Below are positions 1 to 9,097 of a DNA stretch of 21,415 nucleotides, piece by piece (the stretch's first letter is position 1; every line of letters starts with the position of its first letter). The position numbers were made by a program, and so were the translations under genes. The notes under the pieces are model-generated. The model had not been told where the DNA came from. It saw only the letters and a list, made by a program, of their open reading frames with translations, and did not search any database. The stretch is from CALCMJ01 sp964475415 (GTDB lineage Bacteria; Bacteroidota; Bacteroidia; Chitinophagales; Saprospiraceae). Location: the NCBI GenBank assembly GCA_964475415.1, contig CAYYWZ010000072.1, positions 1 through 21,415 of the forward strand, written 5' to 3'.

Positions 1-75
1 TTGTAGAATTTGTAATAGAGCTTATTCTAGGCTTGATAAATGCAATTCACTAATCCAATGCATAGAACATAAAAA

Positions 76-342
76 TCATTCCTCTTCATCCTCATACTCG
101 TCGTCATCCTCAGCATCTAGCTGGTCTACCAGTGACATCACCCAGCTGATTACCTTTGGGCTGAGATATTTTGAGATACCTGCTTTTCGGGCAGCGGTTT
201 TTAGAATATTGACATTCTTATAATTATAGTTGAGGCTTTCTGCTAGCTCCACATATTCTTCCCACTCTTCTCTGCTTACCATATCGAACTGACCTTTGAG
301 AATATCTAAGTCAGTGGGATCATTTATATCTAATTTCTTCAT
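76..342 (-). CDS. Small acidic hypothetical protein (88 aa)
   Basis: I do not recognise this family. The protein is soluble-looking, has no signal peptide or membrane segment, and is predicted mostly helical. It ends in a strongly acidic tail (DDDEYEDEEE). The middle carries a lysine/arginine-containing helix (TAARKAGISKYL). It starts with ATG and lies 10 bp downstream of the M1 peptidase gene on the same strand, so it is probably the last gene of the rluE-peptidase transcript. The close spacing and ordinary codon use support a real gene. A role in protein-protein contact is possible from its charge, but nothing visible points to a function. Confidence 0.7.
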   Translation of the reverse strand: MKKLDINDPTDLDILKGQFDMVSREEWEEYVELAESLNYNYKNVNILKTAARKAGISKYLSPKVISWVMSLVDQLDAEDDDEYEDEEE

Positions 343-352
343 TATTTATTTT

Positions 353-2236
353 TTAGACGCCTAAGATATCATCTATAGTATTGGCAGTTACAGAATGATA
401 ATTGTCTCTAGATTTTTTATAAATATTTTTTGCCTCCTCTAGTCTATTGCTTTTTGCAAAAGCCCTGAAGAGGGTAGAGACATACCATCTTCTTCCTACT
501 GTAGTAAGGAATGAATCTATAGCTTGGTTTACGCCATTGCCATCATAATTATTCAAAATAGACTGCTCATACCAGACCATGGCTATATAAGAATTACCAG
601 AGTGAGATAGATCAAATTCTTTATCGAGTACCGCGAAGTGTTCTACTGGCATGTCTTTTGGAAAATTCCTAACAAAATGTACCCATTCTTGAGTGGTCCA
701 TTCTTCAGTTTGTTTTTTATTGATCTGCTGATTTTCTACGAAGTCAGAAAGTACTTTTTCTACTTTCTTAAATTTATCCGAGCTAATGATCGATTGATTA
801 TCCGGAATACCAGCTTCGTATATCCACTCATCTGTATTGAAAGTTATATTTTCTTTTTCTAAAAGATTTTTATTCAGATAATTTAGAAACTTTTCTGTGT
901 ATATGGTAGAGAAGGCGTGATTAGAAAAGTACTGCTTAAGGAAAGCGTCAAATTTTTCTCTCCCCACTTTTTCTTCTAAGGTTCTCAGAAAAAGATAGCC
1001 CTTATCATAAGCGATGCTGTTCATACCGTCATCAGGATTTCTACCTTTGAGATTAAGTTTCAGATGGGTGTCTTCAGGATGATCGTGCATGCCTTCTATC
1101 TCTTCTTCTAGATCTTGTCTACTGATCATGGCTAGCATATCTGCACGTTCTTTTCCATAGACAGCTTCCATAATTCTCATTTCGAAATATACAGTAAATC
1201 CTTCGTTCAGCCAGAAATCATCCCAGCTTGCATTGGTGACTAGATTGCCTGACCAAGAATGTGCTAACTCATGCGCTATAAGTGAGGTTAGACTTTTGTC
1301 ACCTGCGATAACTGTAGGTGTTGCAAAGGTAAGTCTTGGGTTCTCCATACCACCAAAGGGAAAGCTAGGCGGTAATACAATAACGTCGAACTGATCCCAA
1401 TCATAATCTCCATATAGGCCTTCTGCTGCCTGTACCATTTTCTCCATATCGGAAAATTCATCCTGAGCCTTATCCAGCATAGAGGGCTCAGCATAGACAC
1501 CGGTTCTAGAACTTACAGGTTTATATGCAATGTCTCCAACAGCAAGTGCTATAAGATAAGGAGGAATAGCTTGTCGCATTTTAAATTCATAAATGCCGGA
1601 CTCATTTTTTTGCTGAGGATTTTCTGCACTCATCACAGCAAGGAGATCTGAAGGTGCCTTTACGCTTGCGCGATAGGTAATTCTTATCTGAGGACTATCT
1701 TGTATAGGTATCCATGTTCTTGTTAGTATTGCCTGACCTTGAGTAAATAAGAATGGATGTTTTTTATCAGCAGTTTGTTGAGGACTCAGCCACTGTAAGG
1801 CTTCAGTTTTGTCAGTTGTGTTATAATGTATGGTAATCTTATTAGTTCTTGCTGGAATATCTACCGTAAGGGATTGTCCTAGTTCTTTGTCAAAATTGCC
1901 CAGGGTGAAGTTAGTAGCTTTATCATTTGCTTCTACCTTTTCTATTTCTAGATACTTGCTGTCGAGTACAATCTGCTTAGCATCTTTTTTTGCTACGATG
2001 TCATAGCTAACTTTTCCTATGATTTTCTTTTCTTCGAAATCAAGACGTATATCTAGATCCATGTTTTTTATGACCGCTTCATTTGGCTGAGCATAGGAAT
2101 GATGATCTTGTACATAAGTTAAAGTGGAGGACTCCATGTCAATATTATTTGTCGTTTTTTTCTCTGGTGATCCACAGCTATAAGCTGTGAGAGCAAACCA
2201 AAGAATAAAGAAATATATATTTTTCATTACGTGCAT
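353..2236 (-). CDS. M1-family zinc aminopeptidase, lipoprotein (LTA4 hydrolase-like)
   Basis: Zinc metallopeptidase expected to remove N-terminal residues from peptides, probably on the periplasmic face or in the outer envelope. The N-terminus (MKNIYFFILWF..AYSC) looks like a lipoprotein signal with Cys as the lipidation site. The M1 substrate-binding motif GGMENP is followed by the zinc motif HELAH (H322, E323, H326) and the third zinc ligand in NEGF (E345), with the usual spacing from HEXXH. The C-terminal helical part resembles the leukotriene A4 hydrolase C-terminal domain, and the total length (about 625 aa) fits that subgroup. The open reading frame allows an ATG at 2236, but the ATG three codons later (2227) gives a cleaner signal peptide. 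It follows rluE by 40 bp on the same strand. Epoxide hydrolase activity cannot be judged from sequence. Confidence 0.93.
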   Translation of the reverse strand: MHVMKNIYFFILWFALTAYSCGSPEKKTTNNIDMESSTLTYVQDHHSYAQPNEAVIKNMDLDIRLDFEEKKIIGKVSYDIVAKKDAKQIVLDSKYLEIEKVEANDKATNFTLGNFDKELGQSLTVDIPARTNKITIHYNTTDKTEALQWLSPQQTADKKHPFLFTQGQAILTRTWIPIQDSPQIRITYRASVKAPSDLLAVMSAENPQQKNESGIYEFKMRQAIPPYLIALAVGDIAYKPVSSRTGVYAEPSMLDKAQDEFSDMEKMVQAAEGLYGDYDWDQFDVIVLPPSFPFGGMENPRLTFATPTVIAGDKSLTSLIAHELAHSWSGNLVTNASWDDFWLNEGFTVYFEMRIMEAVYGKERADMLAMISRQDLEEEIEGMHDHPEDTHLKLNLKGRNPDDGMNSIAYDKGYLFLRTLEEKVGREKFDAFLKQYFSNHAFSTIYTEKFLNYLNKNLLEKENITFNTDEWIYEAGIPDNQSIISSDKFKKVEKVLSDFVENQQINKKQTEEWTTQEWVHFVRNFPKDMPVEHFAVLDKEFDLSHSGNSYIAMVWYEQSILNNYDGNGVNQAIDSFLTTVGRRWYVSTLFRAFAKSNRLEEAKNIYKKSRDNYHSVTANTIDDILGV

Positions 2237-2276
2237 TTATTTTACAGTATAAATAGGATCCTCAATATACACTAAA

Positions 2277-2867
2277 CTAAGCATCAAAACCTTCTACTTC
2301 TATAACCTTACCGGGCTCTAATGGCCCTAGTCTTATACTTCCTATACGTGTTCTTATTAATCTTAAAGTGGGATAACCTACAGCTGCAGTCATTTTTCTC
2401 ACCTGCCTATATTTACCTTCGCGGATCGTGACAGAAGCCCAACTTGTGGGGCCGTGCCGCTCATCTCTTATTCTTATAGAGCGAGGTGGGAATACTGGAG
2501 GATCTATAAATTTCATAGCCTCGCAGGGCTTAGTCATGTACTTTTGCCCAGCAAAACCTATTTCTACACCAAGTCGCATCTGTTCTACAGCCTCCTCTGT
2601 CACCATACCATCTAACTGTACATGATATTCTTTCTCGACCTTTCTACCTGTGATATAGTTACTTACCTTGCCGTCTGTCGTGAGCAATAACAATCCTTCT
2701 GACATTTCATCTAGCCTTCCTATTGACATAGTACCAGGAGGAAAGTCGTATAGTTCTCCGAGCAGTTTCTTTTTTCTTTTCAGATTGTATTTAAATTGTG
2801 ATAAGTATCCACAAGGTTTATGCAATATAAAGTGTCTATGTAGAATCATAATATAATTTCCTGGCAA
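2277..2867 (-). CDS. rluE: 23S rRNA pseudouridine synthase, RluE type
   Basis: Converts a uridine in 23S rRNA to pseudouridine (U2457 in Escherichia coli for RluE). The protein is a stand-alone catalytic domain without the N-terminal S4 domain of RsuA and RluB, as in RluE. Visible motifs are the opening strand ILHKPCGYLSQF, the catalytic motif GRLDEMSEGLLLLT with nucleophile Asp53, and the C-terminal family signature PTSWASVTIREGKYRQVRKM followed by GYPTLRLIR, which closely resembles E. coli RluE. The start is uncertain: an ATG seven codons downstream (MILHRHF) would also give the complete fold, and the first residues MPGNYI look nonessential. It is the first gene of a minus-strand set with the M1 peptidase and the small acidic protein, and is divergent from the GH20 gene. 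Confidence 0.92.
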   Translation of the reverse strand: MPGNYIMILHRHFILHKPCGYLSQFKYNLKRKKKLLGELYDFPPGTMSIGRLDEMSEGLLLLTTDGKVSNYITGRKVEKEYHVQLDGMVTEEAVEQMRLGVEIGFAGQKYMTKPCEAMKFIDPPVFPPRSIRIRDERHGPTSWASVTIREGKYRQVRKMTAAVGYPTLRLIRTRIGSIRLGPLEPGKVIEVEGFDA

Positions 2868-3013
2868 GATAGAAAAGATGTAAAATGAGTAATTTTCTTG
2901 CTGAAAGTAAAATTAGTATTATTTTTATTGGAACCCTTTTATTATTTTGATCATTGATTAATTATTAACGCATTCTTTACGACCAGAGAAACGGTTTTTT
3001 CAATTATACCTAT

Positions 3014-4573
3014 ATGAATTATCTTAGAATATTTTTTTTGACCTCTTTCTTTATTGTTTCGTCTTTGCTGATTTCTACTCATTTATATGGCCAGTCTAAG
3101 ACAGATTTATTAGAAAATGTAGCCTTTATTCCACTGCCGCAGAAGATCTCTTCTACTGGCAAATTCTACACCCTGAAGGAAAAACCAAAACTTGCTATAC
3201 TACAACCACAAGAGGAGGCTATGATGCCCATATGTCGTATTATGGGTATCAACTGGGAACAAATTTCTAATAATAGATTTTCTATACAATCTAGCGATAC
3301 AGAGTTGCTAGGTGATATCAGAATGTCAATAGATGAATCCAAATTTGATAAAAAAGAATCCTATAAACTGCAGATAGAAGAGGATTATATTACTATCACT
3401 GCGGGAGATGCTGCAGGTGTATGGAGAGGGTGGCAGACTTTATACCAGATTATTTTATTTCAGAAAGCGGACGGAAAATCTGTGTATATAATACCTACAG
3501 GAACGATAGAGGATGAACCTTATTATGAATATAGGGGTGTAATGCTTGATGTTGCTAGACATTTCTTTTCTGTAGAGGAGGTGAAAGCATTTATAGATCA
3601 GATTGCAATGTATAAAATAAACTATCTACACTTACATCTTACGGATGATCAAGGATGGAGAATAGAAATAGATGCTTGGCCTAATCTTACTAAAATAGGA
3701 GGAAGTAAAGAAGTTGGTGGAGGAGATGGATCTTACTACACGAAGTTAGATTATAAAGAGTTAGTAAGATATGCAGCAGAACGGTTTATAACAATTGTAC
3801 CAGAGGTAGATATGCCAGGTCATACCAATGCAGCTCTTGCTTCTTATCCAGAACTAAACTGTGATGATAAGGCGCCATTATTGTATACGGGAACAAAGGT
3901 GGGTTTCAGTAGTTTATGTGTGGACAAGGATATTACTTATAAATTTATTGGGGATGTAGTGAGAGAAATAGCAGAGATAACACCAGGGCCGTACTTCCAC
4001 ATTGGAGGAGATGAATCTGATGCAACTGAGCCACAGGATTATGTCAAGTTTATCAACAAGGTAGCTGAGATTGTAAAAAAGAATAATAAGACAATGATCG
4101 GATGGGATGATATAAGCACTGCAGATCTTAGCGAAAATTGGGTAGCTCAGCACTGGCATAAAAAAGAGAACGGAATTGCAGCTAAGAAAAAGGGAGGTAG
4201 TGTGATCATGTCTCCTGCATCTAGAGCTTATCTAGATATGAAGTATGATACAACTACAGAACTGGGACTTAAATGGGCTGGACTGATCGAGGTAGATCAT
4301 GGCTATGATTGGTATCCGGAAAAATATGTTGATGGTATTTCTAAAGACGATATACTAGGCGTAGAAGCGCCACTATGGTCAGAAACAATAGATGATTCTG
4401 ATGATATAGAATTTTTAGCTTTCCCTAGAATTTTAGGTTATGCGGAAATAGGGTGGAGTAAATCAAAAGATAGAAATTGGAATGATTATAAGCTAAGGCT
4501 GGCCAAGCAAGCGCCTGTTTTTGAACTTATGGGAATTAATTTCTATAGAAGTACTAAAGTAAAATGGAGATAG
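3014..4573 (+). CDS. Secreted beta-N-acetylhexosaminidase, GH20 family
   Basis: Hydrolyses terminal non-reducing N-acetyl-hexosamine from chitooligosaccharides, glycans or muropeptide-derived sugars. An N-terminal Sec signal peptide (about residues 1-26, ending LYGQ) directs export. An N-terminal GH20b-type alpha/beta domain (about 30-165) precedes the TIM-barrel catalytic domain, which starts at YRGVMLDVARHFF and contains HLHLTDDQGWR. The catalytic pair is Asp333-Glu334 in HIGGDES, used in substrate-assisted catalysis by this family. Further barrel signatures are EVDMPGH and the tryptophan-containing IGWDD and EAPLWSE. The 519 aa length matches a plain GH20 enzyme without a carbohydrate-binding module. 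It is transcribed alone and faces away from rluE. No SusC/SusD pair is nearby, so it is not in a visible polysaccharide utilization locus. Confidence 0.95.
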   Translation: MNYLRIFFLTSFFIVSSLLISTHLYGQSKTDLLENVAFIPLPQKISSTGKFYTLKEKPKLAILQPQEEAMMPICRIMGINWEQISNNRFSIQSSDTELLGDIRMSIDESKFDKKESYKLQIEEDYITITAGDAAGVWRGWQTLYQIILFQKADGKSVYIIPTGTIEDEPYYEYRGVMLDVARHFFSVEEVKAFIDQIAMYKINYLHLHLTDDQGWRIEIDAWPNLTKIGGSKEVGGGDGSYYTKLDYKELVRYAAERFITIVPEVDMPGHTNAALASYPELNCDDKAPLLYTGTKVGFSSLCVDKDITYKFIGDVVREIAEITPGPYFHIGGDESDATEPQDYVKFINKVAEIVKKNNKTMIGWDDISTADLSENWVAQHWHKKENGIAAKKKGGSVIMSPASRAYLDMKYDTTTELGLKWAGLIEVDHGYDWYPEKYVDGISKDDILGVEAPLWSETIDDSDDIEFLAFPRILGYAEIGWSKSKDRNWNDYKLRLAKQAPVFELMGINFYRSTKVKWR

Positions 4574-4629
4574 ATCTAATGTGAATCTAATACTATAGTC
4601 GTGCCTCCATTTGTATTATGACTAGATAT

Positions 4630-4660
4630 AAAAACTAAGCTAAAAATTATGTTAGCCTAG
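4630..4660 (-). terminator. Intrinsic terminator of the 4657-5187 lipoprotein gene
   Basis: Read on the minus strand, CTAGGCTAA pairs with TTAGCTTAG (one mismatch) around a short loop and is followed by five T residues. The hairpin overlaps the TAG stop codon at 4657-4659. On the plus strand no T-run follows the stem, so it should act mainly on the minus-strand transcript. Confidence 0.5.
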
Positions 4661-5187
4661 AAATCAAAATCTAAGGTCAAACTTGTCTGAGTAGTTAGTC
4701 CATCATCCATATTAGCTGTAAGGAGAAATGTGTGCTCGCTTTTTTCGAAAGTAGCATCTTCAAAAAATTGTGCATCTATAGTTATATATAGAGCGGCAAA
4801 CCCTGATTCAATAGCCGGAGAAAATTGATCTAAAGCAAGAAGGTTAGTTCCTGCTTGTATAGTTAAGTCTTCTAGCTCTATATTCTGATCTACAGTCAGG
4901 CTTAGCGCAGCCATATCTATTTCATTTCTGAAGTCATAGTCACAAGTAGTTGCCAAGGCTGAATTGATTAAACTGAAATTTGAAGCCTCTTCATATACTA
5001 TTTCTGATTCAAAATTATTAACTAAATTAAATGGTTCATTGATTACTTCTGATGGATCAATATTGAAATCTGTTGTTAATTCACCTCCACCAGTAATTAA
5101 AATTTCACCTCTACAACAGGAAAAAAGTATAACGGAAACGGTAAGTGAAAAAACACAAATGCTAAGAAAACGAGTAAGTTTGTTCAT
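4657..5187 (-). CDS. Hypothetical lipoprotein (176 aa)
   Basis: I do not recognise the family. The first 24 residues form a lipoprotein-type signal (VSVILFSCC), so the mature protein is probably membrane-anchored by Cys. The rest is acidic and has alternating hydrophobic strands, suggesting a beta-rich fold; the C-terminus (TSLTLDFDF) looks like a closing strand. A single further cysteine (ATTCDYDF) lies in the mature part. The gene stands alone: the GH20 gene converges on it, and a terminator-like hairpin overlaps its stop codon. The upstream leader is A/T-rich with no Shine-Dalgarno match. The signal peptide is good evidence for a real gene, but no function can be assigned. Confidence 0.75.
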   Translation of the reverse strand: MNKLTRFLSICVFSLTVSVILFSCCRGEILITGGGELTTDFNIDPSEVINEPFNLVNNFESEIVYEEASNFSLINSALATTCDYDFRNEIDMAALSLTVDQNIELEDLTIQAGTNLLALDQFSPAIESGFAALYITIDAQFFEDATFEKSEHTFLLTANMDDGLTTQTSLTLDFDF

Positions 5188-5495
5188 AATTGATTTATTT
5201 TTTATACTTACTTTACGATCTTGACGTTGGAAGCGTTGCGCAAAAACAAGCTTATTTTTTTATTTTTTACTACAAAAATAATCATGCTATAGGTTCCTTT
5301 TAGATAATTACCAGTCCTGAACATCTATATGGGGGTATGACTTAAGAAAAGATAAAACCTTCGTTTTTATTTGAGACGATTCAGCTACGTAATCTTTTAT
5401 AAAAAAAACTCAAGTCAATTTTTACTTCGACTTGAGTTTATTATTATCATTCTGCTTGTTGTTCTAGCAGTTGCAATTTCTTATTATGTAATTAC
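5188..5495. other. Intergenic region: minus-strand leader plus terminator
   Basis: About 308 bases without a gene. The left end is the leader of the 4657-5187 gene. The minus strand has TATTTTTG at 5273-5280, which fits the Bacteroidota -7 consensus TAnnTTTG, but no clear TTG box lies at the usual distance, so a promoter is only tentative. The right part holds the terminator of the DUF4197 gene. I see no small ORF worth calling. Confidence 0.4.
5402..5439 (-). terminator. Intrinsic terminator of the DUF4197 gene
   Basis: A perfect 11-bp inverted repeat, AAACTCAAGTC at 5406-5416 and GACTTGAGTTT at 5429-5439, has a 12-base loop. On the minus strand the stem is followed by a run of eight T residues. 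It lies about 60 bp beyond the stop codon of the DUF4197 gene. Confidence 0.8.
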
Positions 5496-6215
5496 TTAGT
5501 TTTTATCTTGCTTAGAAAATACATCTTTTAATAGCTGAGTGGATCTCAGTGACTTGTCTGATCTAATCCCTTCTTCTTTGGTTTCTATCAGACTGAACAT
5601 ACCATCCAGCGCTTTATTGTTGACGTGATCGTCTAATTCAGGATTCATCTTTTTCACAAAAGGAATTTTATTGTAAGCACCTACAACATCTTTCCAATAG
5701 CTAAGAGCATTTACTTCATTGAGACTAGATTGTATTACAGGAAGAAAAGTTGAATAGAGATTTTTTCTCGTATTACTTTCTAGATATTGTGTTGCTGCAT
5801 TTTTATCACCCATAAGAATGGATACACCATCTTGAATACTCATGCCTCTTATAGCATCTAAGAAAATGGGACTTGCTTTTTTTGCTGCTATTTCTGCTGC
5901 TTCATTCATTTTGGAAATCATAGTTTCTTCTACATTCTTAAATCCTGGCACCATCTTAACTTTAGATATAACCTTTTGGGCATCTTTAGGAATTAAGATC
6001 TTGTATGGACTTTCTAGATATCCATTTTGTGCAGATAGTGTTTTGACTGCATTCTCGACACCTATATCTAGGGCTTGCTTGAGGGCATCTGCAGTACTAG
6101 TGCTTCCTTCAGCACTTATCATTTCCTTGCCTTTGTCTAGTAACTTCCCAAACTGTGCTGAACCTGTAAATTGTAACATGGTCATAGCAATACATATAGC
6201 AATTAATCTTTTCAT
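5496..6215 (-). CDS. DUF4197 domain-containing exported protein
   Basis: Family of unknown function common in Bacteroidota and Proteobacteria. A Sec signal peptide (residues 1-20, ending TGSAQ) indicates export to the periplasm. Nearly all of the mature protein is the DUF4197 domain, recognisable by ALKQALDIGVENAV, the segment PYKILIPKDAQKV, and the closing pattern LDDHVNNKALDGMFSLIETKEEGIR. Predicted structure is almost all helical. Length (239 aa) is normal for the family. It is a single-gene unit with a strong terminator downstream and about 350 bp of non-coding DNA before the next divergent gene. Confidence 0.88.
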   Translation of the reverse strand: MKRLIAICIAMTMLQFTGSAQFGKLLDKGKEMISAEGSTSTADALKQALDIGVENAVKTLSAQNGYLESPYKILIPKDAQKVISKVKMVPGFKNVEETMISKMNEAAEIAAKKASPIFLDAIRGMSIQDGVSILMGDKNAATQYLESNTRKNLYSTFLPVIQSSLNEVNALSYWKDVVGAYNKIPFVKKMNPELDDHVNNKALDGMFSLIETKEEGIRSDKSLRSTQLLKDVFSKQDKN

Positions 6216-6564
6216 GGATATAAGTTTAATAGTAGAACGAGTTATAGATCTAAGTAGTTTCGTAATTATTGTTAAGATTAACTAAAAATAATATAGTTAT
6301 AAATTTATGCAATATAGATATCTTCATGCTTATCAATGTATTAGATGGGTTAATAGACATTAGGGAATTCGATTTTTACGGATTAGGCAGTAATTTGGTA
6401 ATTTCAGCTTGATAATTTAGTTCTAAGTATGAAAATGGATATTGTAACTGAAAATACTAGGCAAGAGGTATGATATTTGGATAGCTACCTATATATATTT
6501 AATCTAGCATCTGATATTAGAACCTTCCTGATCACAAACAGTTATTGAGATAAGTTTAAATTGA
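6216..6564. other. Intergenic region between divergent genes
   Basis: About 349 A/T-rich bases separate the divergently transcribed DUF4197 gene and the membrane sulfatase-like gene, so both promoters should lie here. I found no exact TAnnTTTG box with a TTG partner on either strand, no stable hairpin and no convincing small ORF. Confidence 0.4.
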
Positions 6565-8409
6565 ATGGATTCGAAAAATAGTCTCTGGAAATTTTCTTTA
6601 TTTATTATTATCCAATTAATTTTTTCTTTTGGTGTTATAGTTATTTTTCAGCAAGCTTTTCACTTAAGACCTATAGTAGTATTGGGTCATATTTTCGTTA
6701 TTAGTTTTTTTAATGTTTTGATTTTGGGTGTAGCTTTAATTTTATCTCATGATAAGATTTTAAGCTATCCTAGAGTTTACAAATATTTTATTTCGAGTTT
6801 GTATGGACTTTCTTGGGTGTTACTTTATTATTCTTACCTTTTTGCTTTTATGGGAGAAAGCTATAACTCTAGAATCTTCACATCTCAGATTGTTATAGGC
6901 TATCTTAAGTATCTTGATGAAATCATTCATAATTTTTCTGTTAGTCCTTTTTTAGTTTATGGGGTTTTATTCATTATTCCTCTGTTTATTTTTATTCTAT
7001 TTTTATGGCTGAGTGATATATTTTATCAGGGTGTTTTGCAATTGAGAAAATACTTTATAGAATTTATTTCAGATCGAAATACTAGATATTTTAGATGGTG
7101 GAGTTCTATTATAGTGGTAGGATGTCTTCTTGTTATAACTGCTATTATAATTGACAAAGATTCTGTTTCTAATCGTCTATTTAGAATGCAAGAACCTTTT
7201 GTATCTGTTTTTTTACATAATAATAATCCTTTTGATGGACAGATAATCTCTAATAGAAATGAAGAAATTGGAACCAGAGAAAATTATCCTCGGCAATTAG
7301 AATTTGACAAGAAGAATGTCATTATTATTGTTGTTGATGCTCTACGTTCAGACCATCTTAGTCTTTTTGGTTATGAAAGAGAAACCTCTTCTTTTCTAGA
7401 TAGCCTTTATTCAGAGGGACAGTTAAAGAAAGTAGAATTATCTTTTTCTGTAGCTGGAGAATCTTTTGCTGGTATTAATGGAATTCTGAGATCCAAGATA
7501 TGGGCTAATATGGGATATAATAATTTCTCCCTTCCACAGCTATTGGGCGATCAGGGATATGATCTTAATTTTATTATTTCTGGAGACCACACAAATTTTT
7601 ATGGGTTAAAATCTTTTTATGGAAAGAATACTGATTTTAATTATTATATCGATGGCGCTACAACAGAGGATTATTTAGATCCTAATGATGATAGGATTGT
7701 ATATGAAGGATTAGATAATATACAATCGTATGGTGGGAATCCTTCTTTTTTTCAGTTTCATCTAATGTCCACTCATAATTTAGGTGTTAGGTTAGAAGAG
7801 CATAAAGTATTTAAGCCAGCAGGTGCAAAAGGCTATAAATTTGATAATTACGAAAACAGATATGATAATGGAGTACTCCAGACAGATAGTTTTATAAGGG
7901 GTATTTTCCAAGCACTATCCGCCAAAGGATATCTAGATAATTCTATAATTATTATAAGTTCAGATCATGGAGAAGCCCTTGGCGAAAGAGGACAGTTTGG
8001 ACATGGTAAGAACGTATATACGGATCAGCTTATAGTGCCTATCATTATATACGATAGTGACAGTGTGGAGTATAAAAATCTGGACTATGCTACCATATTA
8101 GATATTGCTCCTACAATTATAGATAGGCTGGGATTACCAGTGCCGGATACTTGGGAAGGGCAGTCTTTATATAGTTATAAACCTAGAGCATATACTTATC
8201 ATCAGAAGGATGAAAATTATGCTATTATACATACAGAAGAGGACCAACAGCTTAAATATATTTATAATAGAAAAACTAGAAAACAAGAGCTGTACAATCT
8301 TAGAACAGATCTATATGAAACTAGGGATATTATAGATTCAGTCGATTTGGATTACATAGATAGTTTAAGAGCTAAACTAAGAGTTTTCGGTATAGAGCCT
8401 GAAGATTGA
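6565..8409 (+). CDS. Membrane-bound sulfatase/phospho-transferase (alkaline phosphatase superfamily)
   Basis: The N-terminal half carries about five membrane helices (near residues 9-29, 37-60, 74-95, 126-148 and 178-196), followed by an extracytoplasmic sulfatase-fold domain. This topology matches LTA synthases and YejM/PbgA-type proteins. Metal-site motifs are clear: VVDALRSDHL (Asp258) and SSDHGEALGERGQFGHG (Asp467, His468, His480). The nucleophile position falls in SVAGESFAG, where Ser300 probably replaces the Thr of LTA synthase and PbgA or the Cys of type I sulfatases. There is no C-x-P-x-R motif, so it is unlikely to be a formylglycine-dependent sulfatase. The C-terminus ends with the sulfatase-like ELYNLRTDLYETRDI. 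A role in modifying lipids or surface glycans with a phosphate-containing group is inferred; the substrate is unknown. Confidence 0.85.
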   Translation: MDSKNSLWKFSLFIIIQLIFSFGVIVIFQQAFHLRPIVVLGHIFVISFFNVLILGVALILSHDKILSYPRVYKYFISSLYGLSWVLLYYSYLFAFMGESYNSRIFTSQIVIGYLKYLDEIIHNFSVSPFLVYGVLFIIPLFIFILFLWLSDIFYQGVLQLRKYFIEFISDRNTRYFRWWSSIIVVGCLLVITAIIIDKDSVSNRLFRMQEPFVSVFLHNNNPFDGQIISNRNEEIGTRENYPRQLEFDKKNVIIIVVDALRSDHLSLFGYERETSSFLDSLYSEGQLKKVELSFSVAGESFAGINGILRSKIWANMGYNNFSLPQLLGDQGYDLNFIISGDHTNFYGLKSFYGKNTDFNYYIDGATTEDYLDPNDDRIVYEGLDNIQSYGGNPSFFQFHLMSTHNLGVRLEEHKVFKPAGAKGYKFDNYENRYDNGVLQTDSFIRGIFQALSAKGYLDNSIIIISSDHGEALGERGQFGHGKNVYTDQLIVPIIIYDSDSVEYKNLDYATILDIAPTIIDRLGLPVPDTWEGQSLYSYKPRAYTYHQKDENYAIIHTEEDQQLKYIYNRKTRKQELYNLRTDLYETRDIIDSVDLDYIDSLRAKLRVFGIEPED

Positions 8410-8425
8410 TATCTTTTAATATTTT

Positions 8426-9097
8426 CTATTTTGATATAATTTCATCGATATCTTTGATTATATCTTGGCTCTTTCTAAATCCCTGAGCTACTATGTATTT
8501 TTTACCCTCTTTTTCTATAAGCAGGGTAGGGAAACTATTGACACCGATCGATCTAGCTCTTGCAAAGTCATTTTTAATAGCGGTCTTCATGTCATCAGAA
8601 TTGAAGGCAGAATCAAATGCTTGGATATCGATATCTAGATTACTCAGCAAATCATGATAGCTTTCTACTAGGTGCAAGTTTTTATTTTCTTTGTAAAAAG
8701 ATCTCTGAACGCTTTTAAAAAAGGCCAGCTCCTTTTCTGGCGCTAGGCTTCTAACAACTAATGAAGCTCTGCATGGTGGTTCTGTATCATAGGTGATATC
8801 TGTTCGATCTAAAATGCCATAGCTAAACTCTTGTCCACTTGCATCTTGTACATCTTTCCAGTGATGTGACAAAAAATCTTTCAAATCAGACATCGATTGT
8901 GTATTGTACGGACGGAGGCCACCCATAACCATCTCTAGTTCCAAGCTTGAGTAATATTCTACTACCTGTGTCAACTCATCCGAAAAGCCATAGCACCAAG
9001 AGCACATAGGATCTCCTACATAAATAAGTTTTACATCTTTTGGTTTTATATCTGTCATAAACAAAGAATTAATTAATATTAAATAATGTAGTATCAT
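8426..9097 (-). CDS. DsbA-family thioredoxin-fold protein with CSWC motif
   Basis: Thioredoxin-fold protein of the DsbA/FrnE-like group (predicted protein-disulfide isomerase, COG3531-like). The redox motif is DPMCSWCYGF (Cys32 and Cys35 in the full frame), and the cis-proline loop is SFPTLLIEK near the C-terminus, with an inserted helical domain between. The frame opens with MILHYLILINSLF, but the ATG 13 codons downstream (9058) is the more natural start: it gives MTDIKPKDVKLIYVGDP and no signal peptide, hence a cytoplasmic enzyme of 210 aa. It converges on the sulfatase-like gene with only 16 bp between the stop codons. It may act in thiol-disulfide exchange or as a glutathione-type isomerase; the substrate is unknown. 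Confidence 0.87.
   Translation of the reverse strand: MILHYLILINSLFMTDIKPKDVKLIYVGDPMCSWCYGFSDELTQVVEYYSSLELEMVMGGLRPYNTQSMSDLKDFLSHHWKDVQDASGQEFSYGILDRTDITYDTEPPCRASLVVRSLAPEKELAFFKSVQRSFYKENKNLHLVESYHDLLSNLDIDIQAFDSAFNSDDMKTAIKNDFARARSIGVNSFPTLLIEKEGKKYIVAQGFRKSQDIIKDIDEIISK

Noticed and set aside
3914..4159. Minus-strand 81-codon frame
   Set aside because: It is antisense to the GH20 catalytic centre and shows no signal or motif.
4964..5224. Plus-strand 86-codon frame
   Set aside because: It is antisense to the hypothetical lipoprotein gene, which has a clear signal peptide; this frame shows no family features.
5842..6285. Plus-strand 147-codon frame
   Set aside because: It lies opposite the DUF4197 gene and has no recognisable domain; its apparent hydrophobicity comes from the reversed coding strand.
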